A DNA stretch of 63,623 nt from positions 91,318 through 154,940 of the forward strand of contig DDCY01000006.1 in NCBI GenBank assembly GCA_002335865.1. The letters are read 5' to 3'. Position 1 is the stretch's first letter, and each line of letters opens with the position of its first letter. A model generated the notes under the pieces. It was not told where the DNA came from. It made no database searches and worked only from the letters and a program-made list of their open reading frames with translations. Below are positions 37,338 to 45,219 of this stretch, in pieces. Origin of the DNA: Saprospiraceae bacterium UBA1994. GTDB taxonomy: Bacteria; Bacteroidota; Bacteroidia; Chitinophagales; Saprospiraceae. A program made the position numbers and the translations under genes.

Positions 37338-38183
37338 ATGGCAACAGATACAACAGGACAAGTAAAAGTCGATAGCGGAACTTGGGATGGAGGTAACGAA
37401 CCTTTCAAGGCGAGCTATGGAAAGCTGATGATGTGGTATTTTCTTCTTTCGGATTCATTTACATTCGCAGGTTTCCTTATTGCTTATGGAGCGCTTAGAA
37501 TCAGTATGCCTTCATGGCCAGTACCGGATTTTGTATTCAGTCTTCTTCCTGGAGGAATAGAGAATATGCCTCTTATCTTTGTAACGATCATGACGTTCGT
37601 TCTTCTTTTTAGTTCTTACACAATGGTAAGGGCGGTGCAAGAAGGACATCAAGAGAATCGAAAGGGTGTAGTATTTTGGATGTTACTTACGATTATTGGA
37701 GGATCGGCATTCTTAGGTTGTCAAGCTTGGGAGTGGAACACACTGATAGGAAAAGAGCATATGACTATCTCAACTAATCCATTTGGTACACATACAGAAA
37801 GTGGAGTGTATCTAGAAGGAGACGGACACCATATCAATGAAGGTGATACTTTCGCGGAAGGTGATTCATATCTAATACATCAGCATTCAGGTGAATTTCA
37901 TCCACTTAGTTATAAAGTAACTGAAGGTGATGATGCGGGAACTACTAAGCAAATGGAGTTTGGTCCTAAAGCATTTGGGGCATTATTTTACTTCATTACA
38001 GGATTCCACGGATTCCACGTTTTCTCAGGTGTAGTGTTCTTGATCATTATCATGGTCAACTCATTCACTGGGCTATATGCCGAGAGGAAGAATGGATACG
38101 AGATGGTAGAAAAGATTGGTTTGTACTGGCACTTTGTCGATCTAGTATGGGTATTCGTATTCTTAGTGTTTTATCTAATATAA
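37338..38183 (+). CDS. Cytochrome c oxidase subunit III (second, long form)
   Basis: This 281-residue paralogue of the preceding gene has the same C-terminal signature (GLYWHFVDLVWVFVFLVFY) and FITGFHGFHVFSGV. An extra soluble loop of about 70 residues (about 140-210) lies between two helices and is rich in Gly, Glu, Asp and His (GDGHHINEGDTFAEGD). Tandem subunit III genes are common in Bacteroidota oxidase operons; both products probably enter the same complex. It starts 82 bp after the first copy and keeps the operon direction. Confidence 0.92.
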   Translation: MATDTTGQVKVDSGTWDGGNEPFKASYGKLMMWYFLLSDSFTFAGFLIAYGALRISMPSWPVPDFVFSLLPGGIENMPLIFVTIMTFVLLFSSYTMVRAVQEGHQENRKGVVFWMLLTIIGGSAFLGCQAWEWNTLIGKEHMTISTNPFGTHTESGVYLEGDGHHINEGDTFAEGDSYLIHQHSGEFHPLSYKVTEGDDAGTTKQMEFGPKAFGALFYFITGFHGFHVFSGVVFLIIIMVNSFTGLYAERKNGYEMVEKIGLYWHFVDLVWVFVFLVFYLI

Positions 38184-38248
38184 TAGGTAGAAATCAAGCA
38201 AGAACAACGATAATCAACATTAAATAATACAATACAAATAATATATTT

Positions 38249-38662
38249 ATGGGACATATGACATACGAACAGTCAAAAAGTGTTGCATTAAAGCTAATCA
38301 TCGTACTAGCTGTCATTACAATTATAGAAGTAGCTATAGCCTTAGTAGGTAAGGGATATATTATTGAAGGGTTTCACGCTCCTATATTTGTGATGGCTAT
38401 TCTCATGATTGGTCTTAGCCTTTATAAGGCCTATAAAATTGTATACGAATTTATGCACTTGGGACATGAAGTACCGGGATTACTTAAGTCAGTGCTATTA
38501 CCCGTACTATTACTGGTTTGGGCTATTATAGCATTCTTTTGGGAGGGTAGTGATTGGAATGCTCGTAGAACATTAATAGATAATAAGAACAAAGAAGAGG
38601 TTGGAGTAAATACTCCGACAACTATGGATATAAAGCAATGGGAAAAAGAACCATTGGTATAA
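38249..38662 (+). CDS. Cytochrome c oxidase subunit IV-like protein
   Basis: A 137-residue membrane protein of the prokaryotic cytochrome c oxidase subunit IV (CtaF/CoxF-type) family. Three helices are visible: about 13-33, 45-62 and 80-98 (VLLPVLLLVWAIIAFFWEGSDW). Such subunits are small and non-catalytic and stabilise the oxidase. It is the last gene of the act-cox block, as a strong terminator follows within 25 bp. Confidence 0.85.
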   Translation: MGHMTYEQSKSVALKLIIVLAVITIIEVAIALVGKGYIIEGFHAPIFVMAILMIGLSLYKAYKIVYEFMHLGHEVPGLLKSVLLPVLLLVWAIIAFFWEGSDWNARRTLIDNKNKEEVGVNTPTTMDIKQWEKEPLV

Positions 38663-38684
38663 TATTACTTTGCTAAAAATACAG

Positions 38685-38719
38685 AAAGGCAAGCTCATTG
38701 ATTTGGGCTTGCCTTTTTT
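38685..38719 (+). terminator. Terminator of the act-cox operon
   Basis: The ten-base arms AAAGGCAAGC (38685-38694) and GCTTGCCTTT (38707-38716) are perfect complements over a 12-nt loop and are followed by T residues. It stands 22 bp after the subunit IV stop codon. Confidence 0.93.
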
Positions 38720-38812
38720 GTTTATGATCTAGTCGTAATATTGCAAAATTGTGAAGAACTTTAAAACCTTTCAACCCTTATAAACTGTTAACTTTACAAA
38801 TCAATAATAGCT

Positions 38813-39340
38813 ATGAAAAGAATAATTCCAATACTCGTACTATTTCTCTTGTTCATCGTGTTACCTCTTGGGTCATATCTATATCTCAGTGGAGGTGTAG
38901 ATTATAGATTAGCAGCTCTTGAGAAGATCCAGCCTAAAGGAGAGCTTTTAGATTTTGAGTATTATTTAGAAGGAGTAGCAATTAGTAGTAGATCGTTAAA
39001 AAACAAAACAGTTCTTATACATGTAAATGAGGGTAGTCAAGATAGTAAGTATCTACAAAGATTTTATGATCAGTTCAAGCAATCTGCCAATATTGAGTTT
39101 TTACAGATTGTAAGTGACAGTCTTGTACAAGTGGAAGAAGGATTTAATAAAGTCTATAGCCCAACTGCAAATGCTATAATGGAAGCATATAGTGGGAAAG
39201 ATATCATATTGGTAGATACAGCTATGCAAGTGAGAAGTTACTATGATCTTAACGATACTACAGTAAATGAGTTAGTGAGAGACATCTCTGTAATACTACC
39301 TCTAAAGAAGAAATCATCTATTAAAATGAAGGACAGATAA
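38813..39340 (+). CDS. Sco1/SenC-like thioredoxin-fold protein without cysteines
   Basis: A 175-residue protein with one N-terminal membrane anchor (about 5-27) and a periplasmic domain. Fold cues of the Sco family are the central strand TVLIHVNEG, the helix YLQRFYDQF, and the late strand-turn DIILVDTAMQVRSYYD, matching where Sco proteins have a VD..G.(I/V)R.YYD segment. However, the copper-binding CxxxC is absent; the whole protein has no Cys. Its gene position, after oxidase subunits and one base overlapping a DUF420 gene, is where a sco gene normally lies. It may be a degenerate, non-redox assembly factor. Family assignment is by context and weak similarity. Confidence 0.6.
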   Translation: MKRIIPILVLFLLFIVLPLGSYLYLSGGVDYRLAALEKIQPKGELLDFEYYLEGVAISSRSLKNKTVLIHVNEGSQDSKYLQRFYDQFKQSANIEFLQIVSDSLVQVEEGFNKVYSPTANAIMEAYSGKDIILVDTAMQVRSYYDLNDTTVNELVRDISVILPLKKKSSIKMKDR

Positions 39341-39879
39341 TGAATACTCCCAATCCAAAATTAGGAAAAAAGTTAGATAAACTAGCGTATGTATTATCGG
39401 CAGTAGTGATCGCATTAGTAATCCTTATGCGTGGACCTAATAAGCCAGAAGTGGGATTTGACACGAGCATACTTCCTCCGATCAATGCTATACTGAATAC
39501 ATTCTGCGCACTATCGCTATTAATGGCCGTATTTTTCATTAAGCGTAAGAATATAAATATGCATAGAAAAATGGTCTTTGCAGCAATGGTCTTTTCAATT
39601 CTTTTTCTGCTGTGTTATGTATTATATCACTTTACGACTTACGAAACTATCTATTGTAAACAAGGTAATATTCGGTATGTTTATTTCACTATTTTAATAT
39701 CGCATATCATATTAGCAGCTGTATCGCTACCATTCATACTGTTGACTTTCATCAGAGGATATACTTTCCAAGTTGAGAAGCACAGAAGGATGGCTAAGTG
39801 GGTATTTCCTATCTGGTTATATGTAGCGATAAGTGGACCTTTAGTATATCTCATGTTAGCACCTTGTTATCCTAAATAG
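39340..39879 (+). CDS. DUF420 membrane protein (CtaM-like)
   Basis: This is a 179-residue membrane protein of DUF420 with five predicted helices. Conserved His residues are visible in NMHRKMVFAAM, YVLYHFTTY and ILISHIILAA. DUF420 proteins related to CtaM are required for assembly of heme-copper oxidases in Gram-positive bacteria; a similar role here is inferred from its place after the cox operon. Its ATG overlaps the stop of the Sco-like gene by one base (TAATG), pointing to translational coupling. Confidence 0.88.
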   Translation: MNTPNPKLGKKLDKLAYVLSAVVIALVILMRGPNKPEVGFDTSILPPINAILNTFCALSLLMAVFFIKRKNINMHRKMVFAAMVFSILFLLCYVLYHFTTYETIYCKQGNIRYVYFTILISHIILAAVSLPFILLTFIRGYTFQVEKHRRMAKWVFPIWLYVAISGPLVYLMLAPCYPK

Positions 39880-39886
39880 ATGCCTA

Positions 39887-40132
39887 ATGAAAGCTAAAAC
39901 TCTAATTATATTATTCGTATTACTAATTGTTCCGTTTGGAATTGAGCTTCTAGCTCAATGTCCAATGTGTAGAATGGCCGCAGAGAGTAATCTAGACAAT
40001 GGAGGAACTGAAGGTCGTGGACTAAACACTGGAATATTATATTTATTTTCTATGCCTTATCTCATCGCAGGGATATTAGGGTTTATTTGGTGGAGAAATA
40101 GAGTAAAGGACGTAGATGAATTGCTGGATTAG
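39887..40132 (+). CDS. Small CPMC-motif membrane protein of the oxidase cluster
   Basis: An 81-residue protein starting MKAKTLIILFVLLIVPFGIE, with a signal peptide or first helix ending LLAQ, directly followed by CPMCRMAAESN. A second helix (about 48-68) and a charged tail end it. The Cys-Pro-Met-Cys-x-Met motif right after the helix faces the periplasm and looks suited to bind copper. It is seven bp after the DUF420 gene and probably in the same transcript. No named family; a role in CuA/CuB delivery is inference. Confidence 0.8.
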   Translation: MKAKTLIILFVLLIVPFGIELLAQCPMCRMAAESNLDNGGTEGRGLNTGILYLFSMPYLIAGILGFIWWRNRVKDVDELLD

Positions 40133-40300
40133 TGTGGCCTTTTTTTCGCTAATTGGTAGCGATGGATTTATAAAACACAATGAAGCTAAAGTGTCGAAAA
40201 AATAGATTTGGGACAATTTACCTAACTCTCTTATTATAACATTAACACACAAATTCCACACTTCAATAATCATTTCTTTGCCAATCACGTTATTACAAAC

Positions 40301-40789
40301 ATGAAAGATTTCTTACTATCTGTTTTTTTATTGCTATCGTTAGCTGCATCAGCGCAATGGACCAAGTTAACTTCTTACGATAAGTATGATGAAATGGCAC
40401 AAGAGTACATGGATAGAGATGACGGATACACATATGTGATCAACTATTGGGCAACATGGTGTGGACCTTGCGTCAAAGAATTACCTTATTTTGAGCAGTT
40501 ACTGAAGGATTACAGTCATGATAAGACCAAAGTAATACTTGTCAGTCTTGATTTCCCTAAAAAAGTAGATTCCAAACTTCTTCCTTTTTTAAATAAACAT
40601 AATATCCAATCTGAAGTAGTCATTCTAGATGATCCTAAAAGTAATATTTGGATCGATAAAGTAGATCTATCTTGGGAAGGTGCTATTCCGGTCACCATCA
40701 TTTATAGAGGTGAAAAGCGAGTGTTTTGGGATGGCGAGTTCGATACTTATGAAGATTTAGATAAATTATTCTTATCAATTCACAATTAA
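40301..40789 (+). CDS. TlpA-like periplasmic thioredoxin
   Basis: A 162-residue thioredoxin-fold protein with a signal peptide (MKDFLLSVFLLLSLAASAQ) and an active site WATWCGPC (C54, C57), followed by KELPYFEQLL. The SWEGAIPVTIIYR segment provides the cis-Pro loop (IPV). Proteins of this TlpA/ResA class reduce disulfides in apocytochromes or copper-site cysteines in the periplasm. Placement after the oxidase genes and next to a second redox protein fits respiratory-complex maturation, but this is inference. Confidence 0.9.
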   Translation: MKDFLLSVFLLLSLAASAQWTKLTSYDKYDEMAQEYMDRDDGYTYVINYWATWCGPCVKELPYFEQLLKDYSHDKTKVILVSLDFPKKVDSKLLPFLNKHNIQSEVVILDDPKSNIWIDKVDLSWEGAIPVTIIYRGEKRVFWDGEFDTYEDLDKLFLSIHN

Positions 40790-40808
40790 TCAAATTAAAC
40801 AAATAGTT

Positions 40809-41405
40809 ATGAGTCAATTCTTATTAGTATTATTCTCACTTGTTATGCCATTCACATCTTCTAATGAAGTTGGTGACCCTTATACTGTAGGTGATAAAGT
40901 TGAAGACTTCAACCTTAAGAGTGTAGATGGAAATATGTATTCTCTTTCATCTGCTAAGAATGTAAAAGGATATATCGTAGTATTCACATGTAACCATTGT
41001 CCTTATGCTGTGATGTACGAAGACAGGATGAACGATCTCAATGCATTTGCAAATAAGAATGACTTCGCTCTATTTGCGATCAATCCTAACGATCCTAACA
41101 AAGTACCAGAAGATGGCTTTGCTGAGATGCAAGTAAGGGCTAAAGAGAAGGGATTTGAGTTTCCTTATATGATGGACGAGGGACAAAAAGTATATCCAAA
41201 ATGGGGTGCAACTAAAACGCCGCACGCATATGTACTAGACGCTAATATGGTCATCCAATATATCGGAGCGATAGATAATAGCCCAAGAGATGCAGCAGCA
41301 GCTACAATTAACTATGTAGAAAAAGCAGCACGGTCTATTTTACTTGGAGAAACGCCGGCAATCACAAAGACCAAAGCGATCGGTTGTTCTATTAAGACTA
41401 TGTAG
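40809..41405 (+). CDS. Redoxin-family protein with CNHCPYA active site
   Basis: A 198-residue thioredoxin-like protein of the AhpC/TSA-related type. It has a short N-terminal signal or anchor (MSQFLLVLFSLVMPFTSS), YTVGDKVEDFNLKSVDG at the start of the redoxin fold, and the active site FTCNHCPYAVMYEDRMN (C61, C64). The cis-Pro loop is WGATKTPHAYVLDA. The CNHCPYA subtype is frequent in Bacteroidota and cyanobacteria; its substrate is not settled. It is 19 bp after the TlpA-like gene, so both are co-transcribed. Confidence 0.88.
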   Translation: MSQFLLVLFSLVMPFTSSNEVGDPYTVGDKVEDFNLKSVDGNMYSLSSAKNVKGYIVVFTCNHCPYAVMYEDRMNDLNAFANKNDFALFAINPNDPNKVPEDGFAEMQVRAKEKGFEFPYMMDEGQKVYPKWGATKTPHAYVLDANMVIQYIGAIDNSPRDAAAATINYVEKAARSILLGETPAITKTKAIGCSIKTM

Positions 41406-41529
41406 ATTAATCTATTGCTTTTGAAATTACCATTAACCGAGTAAGTTCCGTTCAAGTTGATCAGTATTATACCACAGTAATTCCTGCTAATTGCAGCAGT
41501 ATTGGTATAAGATATTTGCTACCATTAGC

Positions 41530-41590
41530 AATCAAGCCTGACAATGTTTACATTTGTCAGGCTTGATTATTTTAGAATCAAGCCTGACAA
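41530..41590 (+). repeat. Three-armed 15-bp repeat, alternative hairpins
   Basis: The arm AATCAAGCCTGACAA occurs at 41530-41544 and again at 41576-41590, with its exact reverse complement at 41554-41568 between them. Arm 2 can pair with arm 1 (9-nt loop) or arm 3 (7-nt loop), but not both. No T tract follows the first hairpin. The last arm ends 18 bp before the lipoprotein ATG at 41609. It may be a terminator of the redoxin pair with a duplicated arm, or a leader switch. Confidence 0.7.
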
Positions 41591-41608
41591 ATCGCAAACA
41601 ACACTCAG

Positions 41609-42085
41609 ATGACTATACGCACGCTATTATATCTATTCTCTACTACTATTATCATGTTTTCATGTAAATCTGATCCATTGAGTGATATGAAGAAAACTGA
41701 GTTGATGAGTCATGGTTTTCCTATAGCCATGTATGTTCCTGAAGGTGCTGTGATCCAGAAAACTGATTTAGGTGTTATGCAAGATCTTACGATCAAAGCA
41801 AAAAAAAACTACTATGTACAGATTTTTTCAAGTGATCTATTGACACTTGATAAGAAGGTAGTAATGAATGAAAAGCTAGTAGAGGCTAAGTCGCACAGGT
41901 ATTTCTCTAAGATCATATCTGAAGAAGATGATGGATTTATATTCGAAAAGAACGTAGATGGTATACTCAACTATGATTTTCGATACGTCAAGATTCAAGG
42001 GGATAAAGAATTCGTTTTCCAGACAGGACTAGTAGGTAATTATTCGGAAGATGATGTAAAAGCGATGTACGCTTCTGTGAAGTAG
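41609..42085 (+). CDS. Uncharacterised lipoprotein
   Basis: A 158-residue protein with a lipoprotein signal peptide (MTIRTLLYLFSTTIIMFSCKS, Cys about residue 19). The mature part is a compact alpha/beta domain without recognised motifs (PIAMYVPEGAVIQKTD, YYVQIFSSDLLTLD). It has no other Cys and no repeats. It lies between the redoxin pair and pdxH, 32 bp before pdxH, so it may share the pdxH transcript. I do not recognise the family. Confidence 0.75.
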   Translation: MTIRTLLYLFSTTIIMFSCKSDPLSDMKKTELMSHGFPIAMYVPEGAVIQKTDLGVMQDLTIKAKKNYYVQIFSSDLLTLDKKVVMNEKLVEAKSHRYFSKIISEEDDGFIFEKNVDGILNYDFRYVKIQGDKEFVFQTGLVGNYSEDDVKAMYASVK

Positions 42086-42117
42086 TCAATAATAGTATCG
42101 CAACACAATTCATAAAT

Positions 42118-42771
42118 ATGAATAGAGAACCCAAAGACATCCATGCTCTTAGACAGAATTATACCAGAGCTGAACTTCAAGAAAGCAAAGCGGGTAATGA
42201 TCCAATGCAGTTCTTTAAGAAATGGTTTTGTGAAGCGCAGGACTCAAATATACTAGAGCCTAATGCCATGATACTGTCTACAGTTTCGGCTGACCTTAGA
42301 TCTCATTCTAGAACTGTGCTATTAAAAGAAATTACAACACAAGGATTTGTATTCTATTCCAATTACCAGAGTGCCAAAGCGATGGATATTGAGCATAGCG
42401 CTCATGTGTCTGTCACATTTCTTTGGAAAGAATTAGAACGTCAAGTACGCATAGAAGGTAAAGCGGAAAAGGTAAGCGTAGAAAGATCAGAAAAGTACTT
42501 TCAAAGTAGACCAAGAGGAAGCCAGTTAGGCGCTTGGGCTAGTCCACAAAGTGATGTCATTATGGACAGATCCGTGCTTCACGATAACTTAAATGCCTTA
42601 AAAGAAAAATATCCTGAGGGCTCGCCAATCCCAATTCCTCCACATTGGGGCGGTTACGAGATTAAGCCGGATCTTATAGAGTTTTGGCAGGGTAGAGAAA
42701 GTCGGTTACATGATCGATTAGTGTTTACCGCTTCAGACGATCTTTGGACAATTGTAAGGTTAGCGCCATAA
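42118..42771 (+). CDS. pdxH: Pyridoxamine 5'-phosphate oxidase
   Basis: PdxH oxidises pyridoxamine or pyridoxine 5'-phosphate to pyridoxal 5'-phosphate with FMN and O2. The 217-residue length matches the family. Diagnostic stretches are MNREPKDIHALRQNYTRAEL, FKKWFCEAQ, FVFYSNYQSAKAMDI, the R-P-R-G-S-Q-L-GAWAS segment, and the C-terminal EFWQGRESRLHDRLVF plus a final IVRLAP. It is a complete PdxH, unlike the shorter PNPOx-like protein at 19012. Confidence 0.96.
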   Translation: MNREPKDIHALRQNYTRAELQESKAGNDPMQFFKKWFCEAQDSNILEPNAMILSTVSADLRSHSRTVLLKEITTQGFVFYSNYQSAKAMDIEHSAHVSVTFLWKELERQVRIEGKAEKVSVERSEKYFQSRPRGSQLGAWASPQSDVIMDRSVLHDNLNALKEKYPEGSPIPIPPHWGGYEIKPDLIEFWQGRESRLHDRLVFTASDDLWTIVRLAP

Positions 42772-42806
42772 GCGATCAAAAGAATACTAGCGATTGCTAT
42801 AAATTA

Positions 42807-44282
42807 TTACATCTTAAACTGCGACTCATAACAGCCCATATCAGGCGCGCTACTTCTCATTCTTCCTAACAGATCATCAGTGACACCATTGATAGGTATT
42901 GACTTTCTTTCAGCGATAGATAGAGAATCTAGTTCAAAATTATCATCGTTGACATCGACAAATAGAGCGTCTGTTCCATTAAAATTGATGCAATCATTAC
43001 AGTTGTCAAAGAAATCGGGTCTTGATTCTAAGAACTCATCAATTCTGATCATGGTATTGTTGAAAGTATAATCTACTGTGAAAGGATCCGACCCTTCAAA
43101 TTCGTCAATCAATATCTCATCTCTTGAAGACCCGACAAGTATGCTATTAGATATTGTAGCCATTAATGGATTGGTTCTTATTTCACCAAGGCATAGTTGA
43201 TCTGTACAGAGATAGTTTTCCATACGAAGTGCTTCGGCTTGTATACCATAAGAAACAACTGTGGAGAAATTCATATTGTAGTTGCCGCCATATCTCCAAT
43301 ATACACCATAGCTTCCGGCAGAATAAATAAGACTATTAGATACCTCTGCACTCGAGTGACTACCAAATAGTCCAAGTGATGATGAGTTAAGCAACTGCGA
43401 ATGATCTATTTCTAGATGTGAAGATGAGTCAGCGAGGATTCCATAGATACCATTTTTGATAGTAGTATACGAGAATTGATTATTAATAGAAGCACTGTCC
43501 AATTGGATACCAAACCATTGACCAGGGACATCAGCAAATTCTGGTTCTAATCTATCACCTTGAATCGTTATTGGATTTTCTAATGTACCATTGGCCTTTA
43601 TAGATCCATTCTTAACAAAGATTCTTCCTGGGTTATAACTCAGGCTGTCTCCGATCACTATTCCTCCATGTACATAAACATTAGTGCCGGCTTTAATAAT
43701 CAGATCACAGCCAATAATAGCCATTATACCATAGATGACATATGGCTTAGGATCATTCCAAGTAATTGGATTCGTACCATTGCAGATATTTGCTATTGTA
43801 GTAATGTCTCTTTTCCCAAAAACATAATTAGCATTCTGACCAAAAGACTCTAATTGAACAATGTCTTGATCATTTCCTCCAGTGATTACCACTTGATCTT
43901 TCACCACAAAGGGACTTTTAGATAATGGTAGATCTGGATCTATAAATACCTCAACAAAGACATACAAACTATCGTTGGCTTGTATAGTTGCATTATTGAT
44001 TTCTGGACCCACAATACCATCCGCATTGATTCTATAAAACGAAGTGGCTCCACCTTGAAGTTTGATATCTACAGCCACAGCTTTACTCTTACTGTTATAA
44101 AGCTTAAAGCTACGAGTAGCACTACCGACTTCAGTAAATACTGTATCAAACATGATTGTATCTCTGGAAGTACTAATATCAATATCGTCACCCATATATA
44201 CATCTTCTCTAGCGCAGCTGTAAAGCATCATAGCGAGCATAAATGATAAGGCGATTTTTAAAGGCAAAATGGTAATATTCAT
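42807..44282 (-). CDS. Lipoprotein with right-handed parallel beta-helix
   Basis: The 491-residue product has a lipoprotein signal peptide (MNITILPLKIALSFMLAMMLYSCAR, Cys about residue 23). An N-terminal Ig-like region (about 30-150) follows, then repeated short beta-rungs (GVIVGDS..., NPITIQGDRLEP, IKNGIYGILADSSSHLEID, NSLIYSAGSYGVYWRY), as in right-handed parallel beta-helix proteins. Such surface lipoproteins in Bacteroidota may bind or cut polysaccharide, but I see no catalytic motif. It converges on pdxH with only 35 bp between the stops. Confidence 0.8.
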   Translation of the reverse strand: MNITILPLKIALSFMLAMMLYSCAREDVYMGDDIDISTSRDTIMFDTVFTEVGSATRSFKLYNSKSKAVAVDIKLQGGATSFYRINADGIVGPEINNATIQANDSLYVFVEVFIDPDLPLSKSPFVVKDQVVITGGNDQDIVQLESFGQNANYVFGKRDITTIANICNGTNPITWNDPKPYVIYGIMAIIGCDLIIKAGTNVYVHGGIVIGDSLSYNPGRIFVKNGSIKANGTLENPITIQGDRLEPEFADVPGQWFGIQLDSASINNQFSYTTIKNGIYGILADSSSHLEIDHSQLLNSSSLGLFGSHSSAEVSNSLIYSAGSYGVYWRYGGNYNMNFSTVVSYGIQAEALRMENYLCTDQLCLGEIRTNPLMATISNSILVGSSRDEILIDEFEGSDPFTVDYTFNNTMIRIDEFLESRPDFFDNCNDCINFNGTDALFVDVNDDNFELDSLSIAERKSIPINGVTDDLLGRMRSSAPDMGCYESQFKM

Positions 44283-44469
44283 ATACGATATTTAACGGCC
44301 CTGAGGCTATTTTTATTAGCAAGTGGTAAAAATCTAAATTAACCTAAAACGACATTTTAATGGGCTTCGCTTTTACGAGATGTAAATTTACTAATATTGA
44401 ACATTTAGAGTAGTTCTTTTAATGCAACCATTGTCCTTATGACAACAACACAAACAGTCTGCAAAATGC

Positions 44470-44477
44470 TACTTTTG
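44470..44477 (+). promoter_or_regulatory. -7 box of the glycosyltransferase operon
   Basis: TACTTTTG matches TAnnTTTG exactly and lies 39 bp before the ATG at 44517. It falls inside a longer possible reading frame (from 44439), which shows that the shorter start is the real one. I see no TTTG at -33 spacing. Confidence 0.6.
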
Positions 44478-44516
44478 CACTCACTTCAATTAAATTGTTA
44501 TAATTTAGATCTTTCT

Positions 44517-45215
44517 ATGAATAAAAGTCATGTTATCATTGACGTCATCATACCCGCTTATAATGAGGAAGGCTCCATAGGAAAGGTCATAGATGATTTA
44601 CCTAGAGAGCTACTCAGACATATTATCGTATGTGATAATGCTAGTACAGATACTACGGCTCAAGTTGCATTGAATGCAGGAGCAGTAGTGGTGTCAGCAC
44701 CTAAGAAAGGATATGGTAGTGCTTGTCTACAAGGTATATCGTATGTCAAGTCATGTGAGCAAGCGCCTGATATACTGGTCTTTGTTGATGGTGATTACTC
44801 TGACTATCCAGATCAGCTGACTGAGTTAGTACAGCCTATTATAAAAGAAGATATAGATATGGTTATAGGTAGCAGAGCTACAGGAGATATGGAAGCAGGG
44901 GCGATGATGCCTCAGCAAATTTTTGGTAATTGGTTAGCGACGAACCTCATTAAACTTATCTACAATTATCAGTTTACAGATTTGGGACCATTTAGAGCTA
45001 TCAAATGGGATAAATTAGTTGATATTGATATGCAAGATGAAGATTTTGGGTGGACAGTAGAAATGCAAGTCAAAGCAGCAAAATATAAATTCAAGACCTC
45101 AGAAGTACCAGTAAGATATCGAAAGAGAATTGGTCAGTCGAAGGTGTCTGGTACTATTAAAGGTACTTTATTGGCTGGGCACAAGATATTATGGACAATA
45201 TTCAAGTTAATGTAA
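44517..45215 (+). CDS. Family 2 glycosyltransferase, polyprenol-phosphate sugar synthase type
   Basis: A 232-residue GT2 enzyme from the ATG at 44517 (MNKSHVIIDVIIPAYNEEGS). The GT-A fold shows VIIPAYNEE, CDNASTDTT, the GYGSACLQGI loop, the metal-binding FVDGDYSDYP, and the C-terminal VPVRYRKRIGQSKVSG. The short, soluble form resembles dolichyl/polyprenyl-phosphate mannose or glucose synthases, which charge a lipid carrier on the inner membrane face. It heads a three-gene operon with two membrane glycosyltransferases that could use such lipid-linked sugars. Confidence 0.88.
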   Translation: MNKSHVIIDVIIPAYNEEGSIGKVIDDLPRELLRHIIVCDNASTDTTAQVALNAGAVVVSAPKKGYGSACLQGISYVKSCEQAPDILVFVDGDYSDYPDQLTELVQPIIKEDIDMVIGSRATGDMEAGAMMPQQIFGNWLATNLIKLIYNYQFTDLGPFRAIKWDKLVDIDMQDEDFGWTVEMQVKAAKYKFKTSEVPVRYRKRIGQSKVSGTIKGTLLAGHKILWTIFKLM

Positions 45216-45219
45216 CTAC

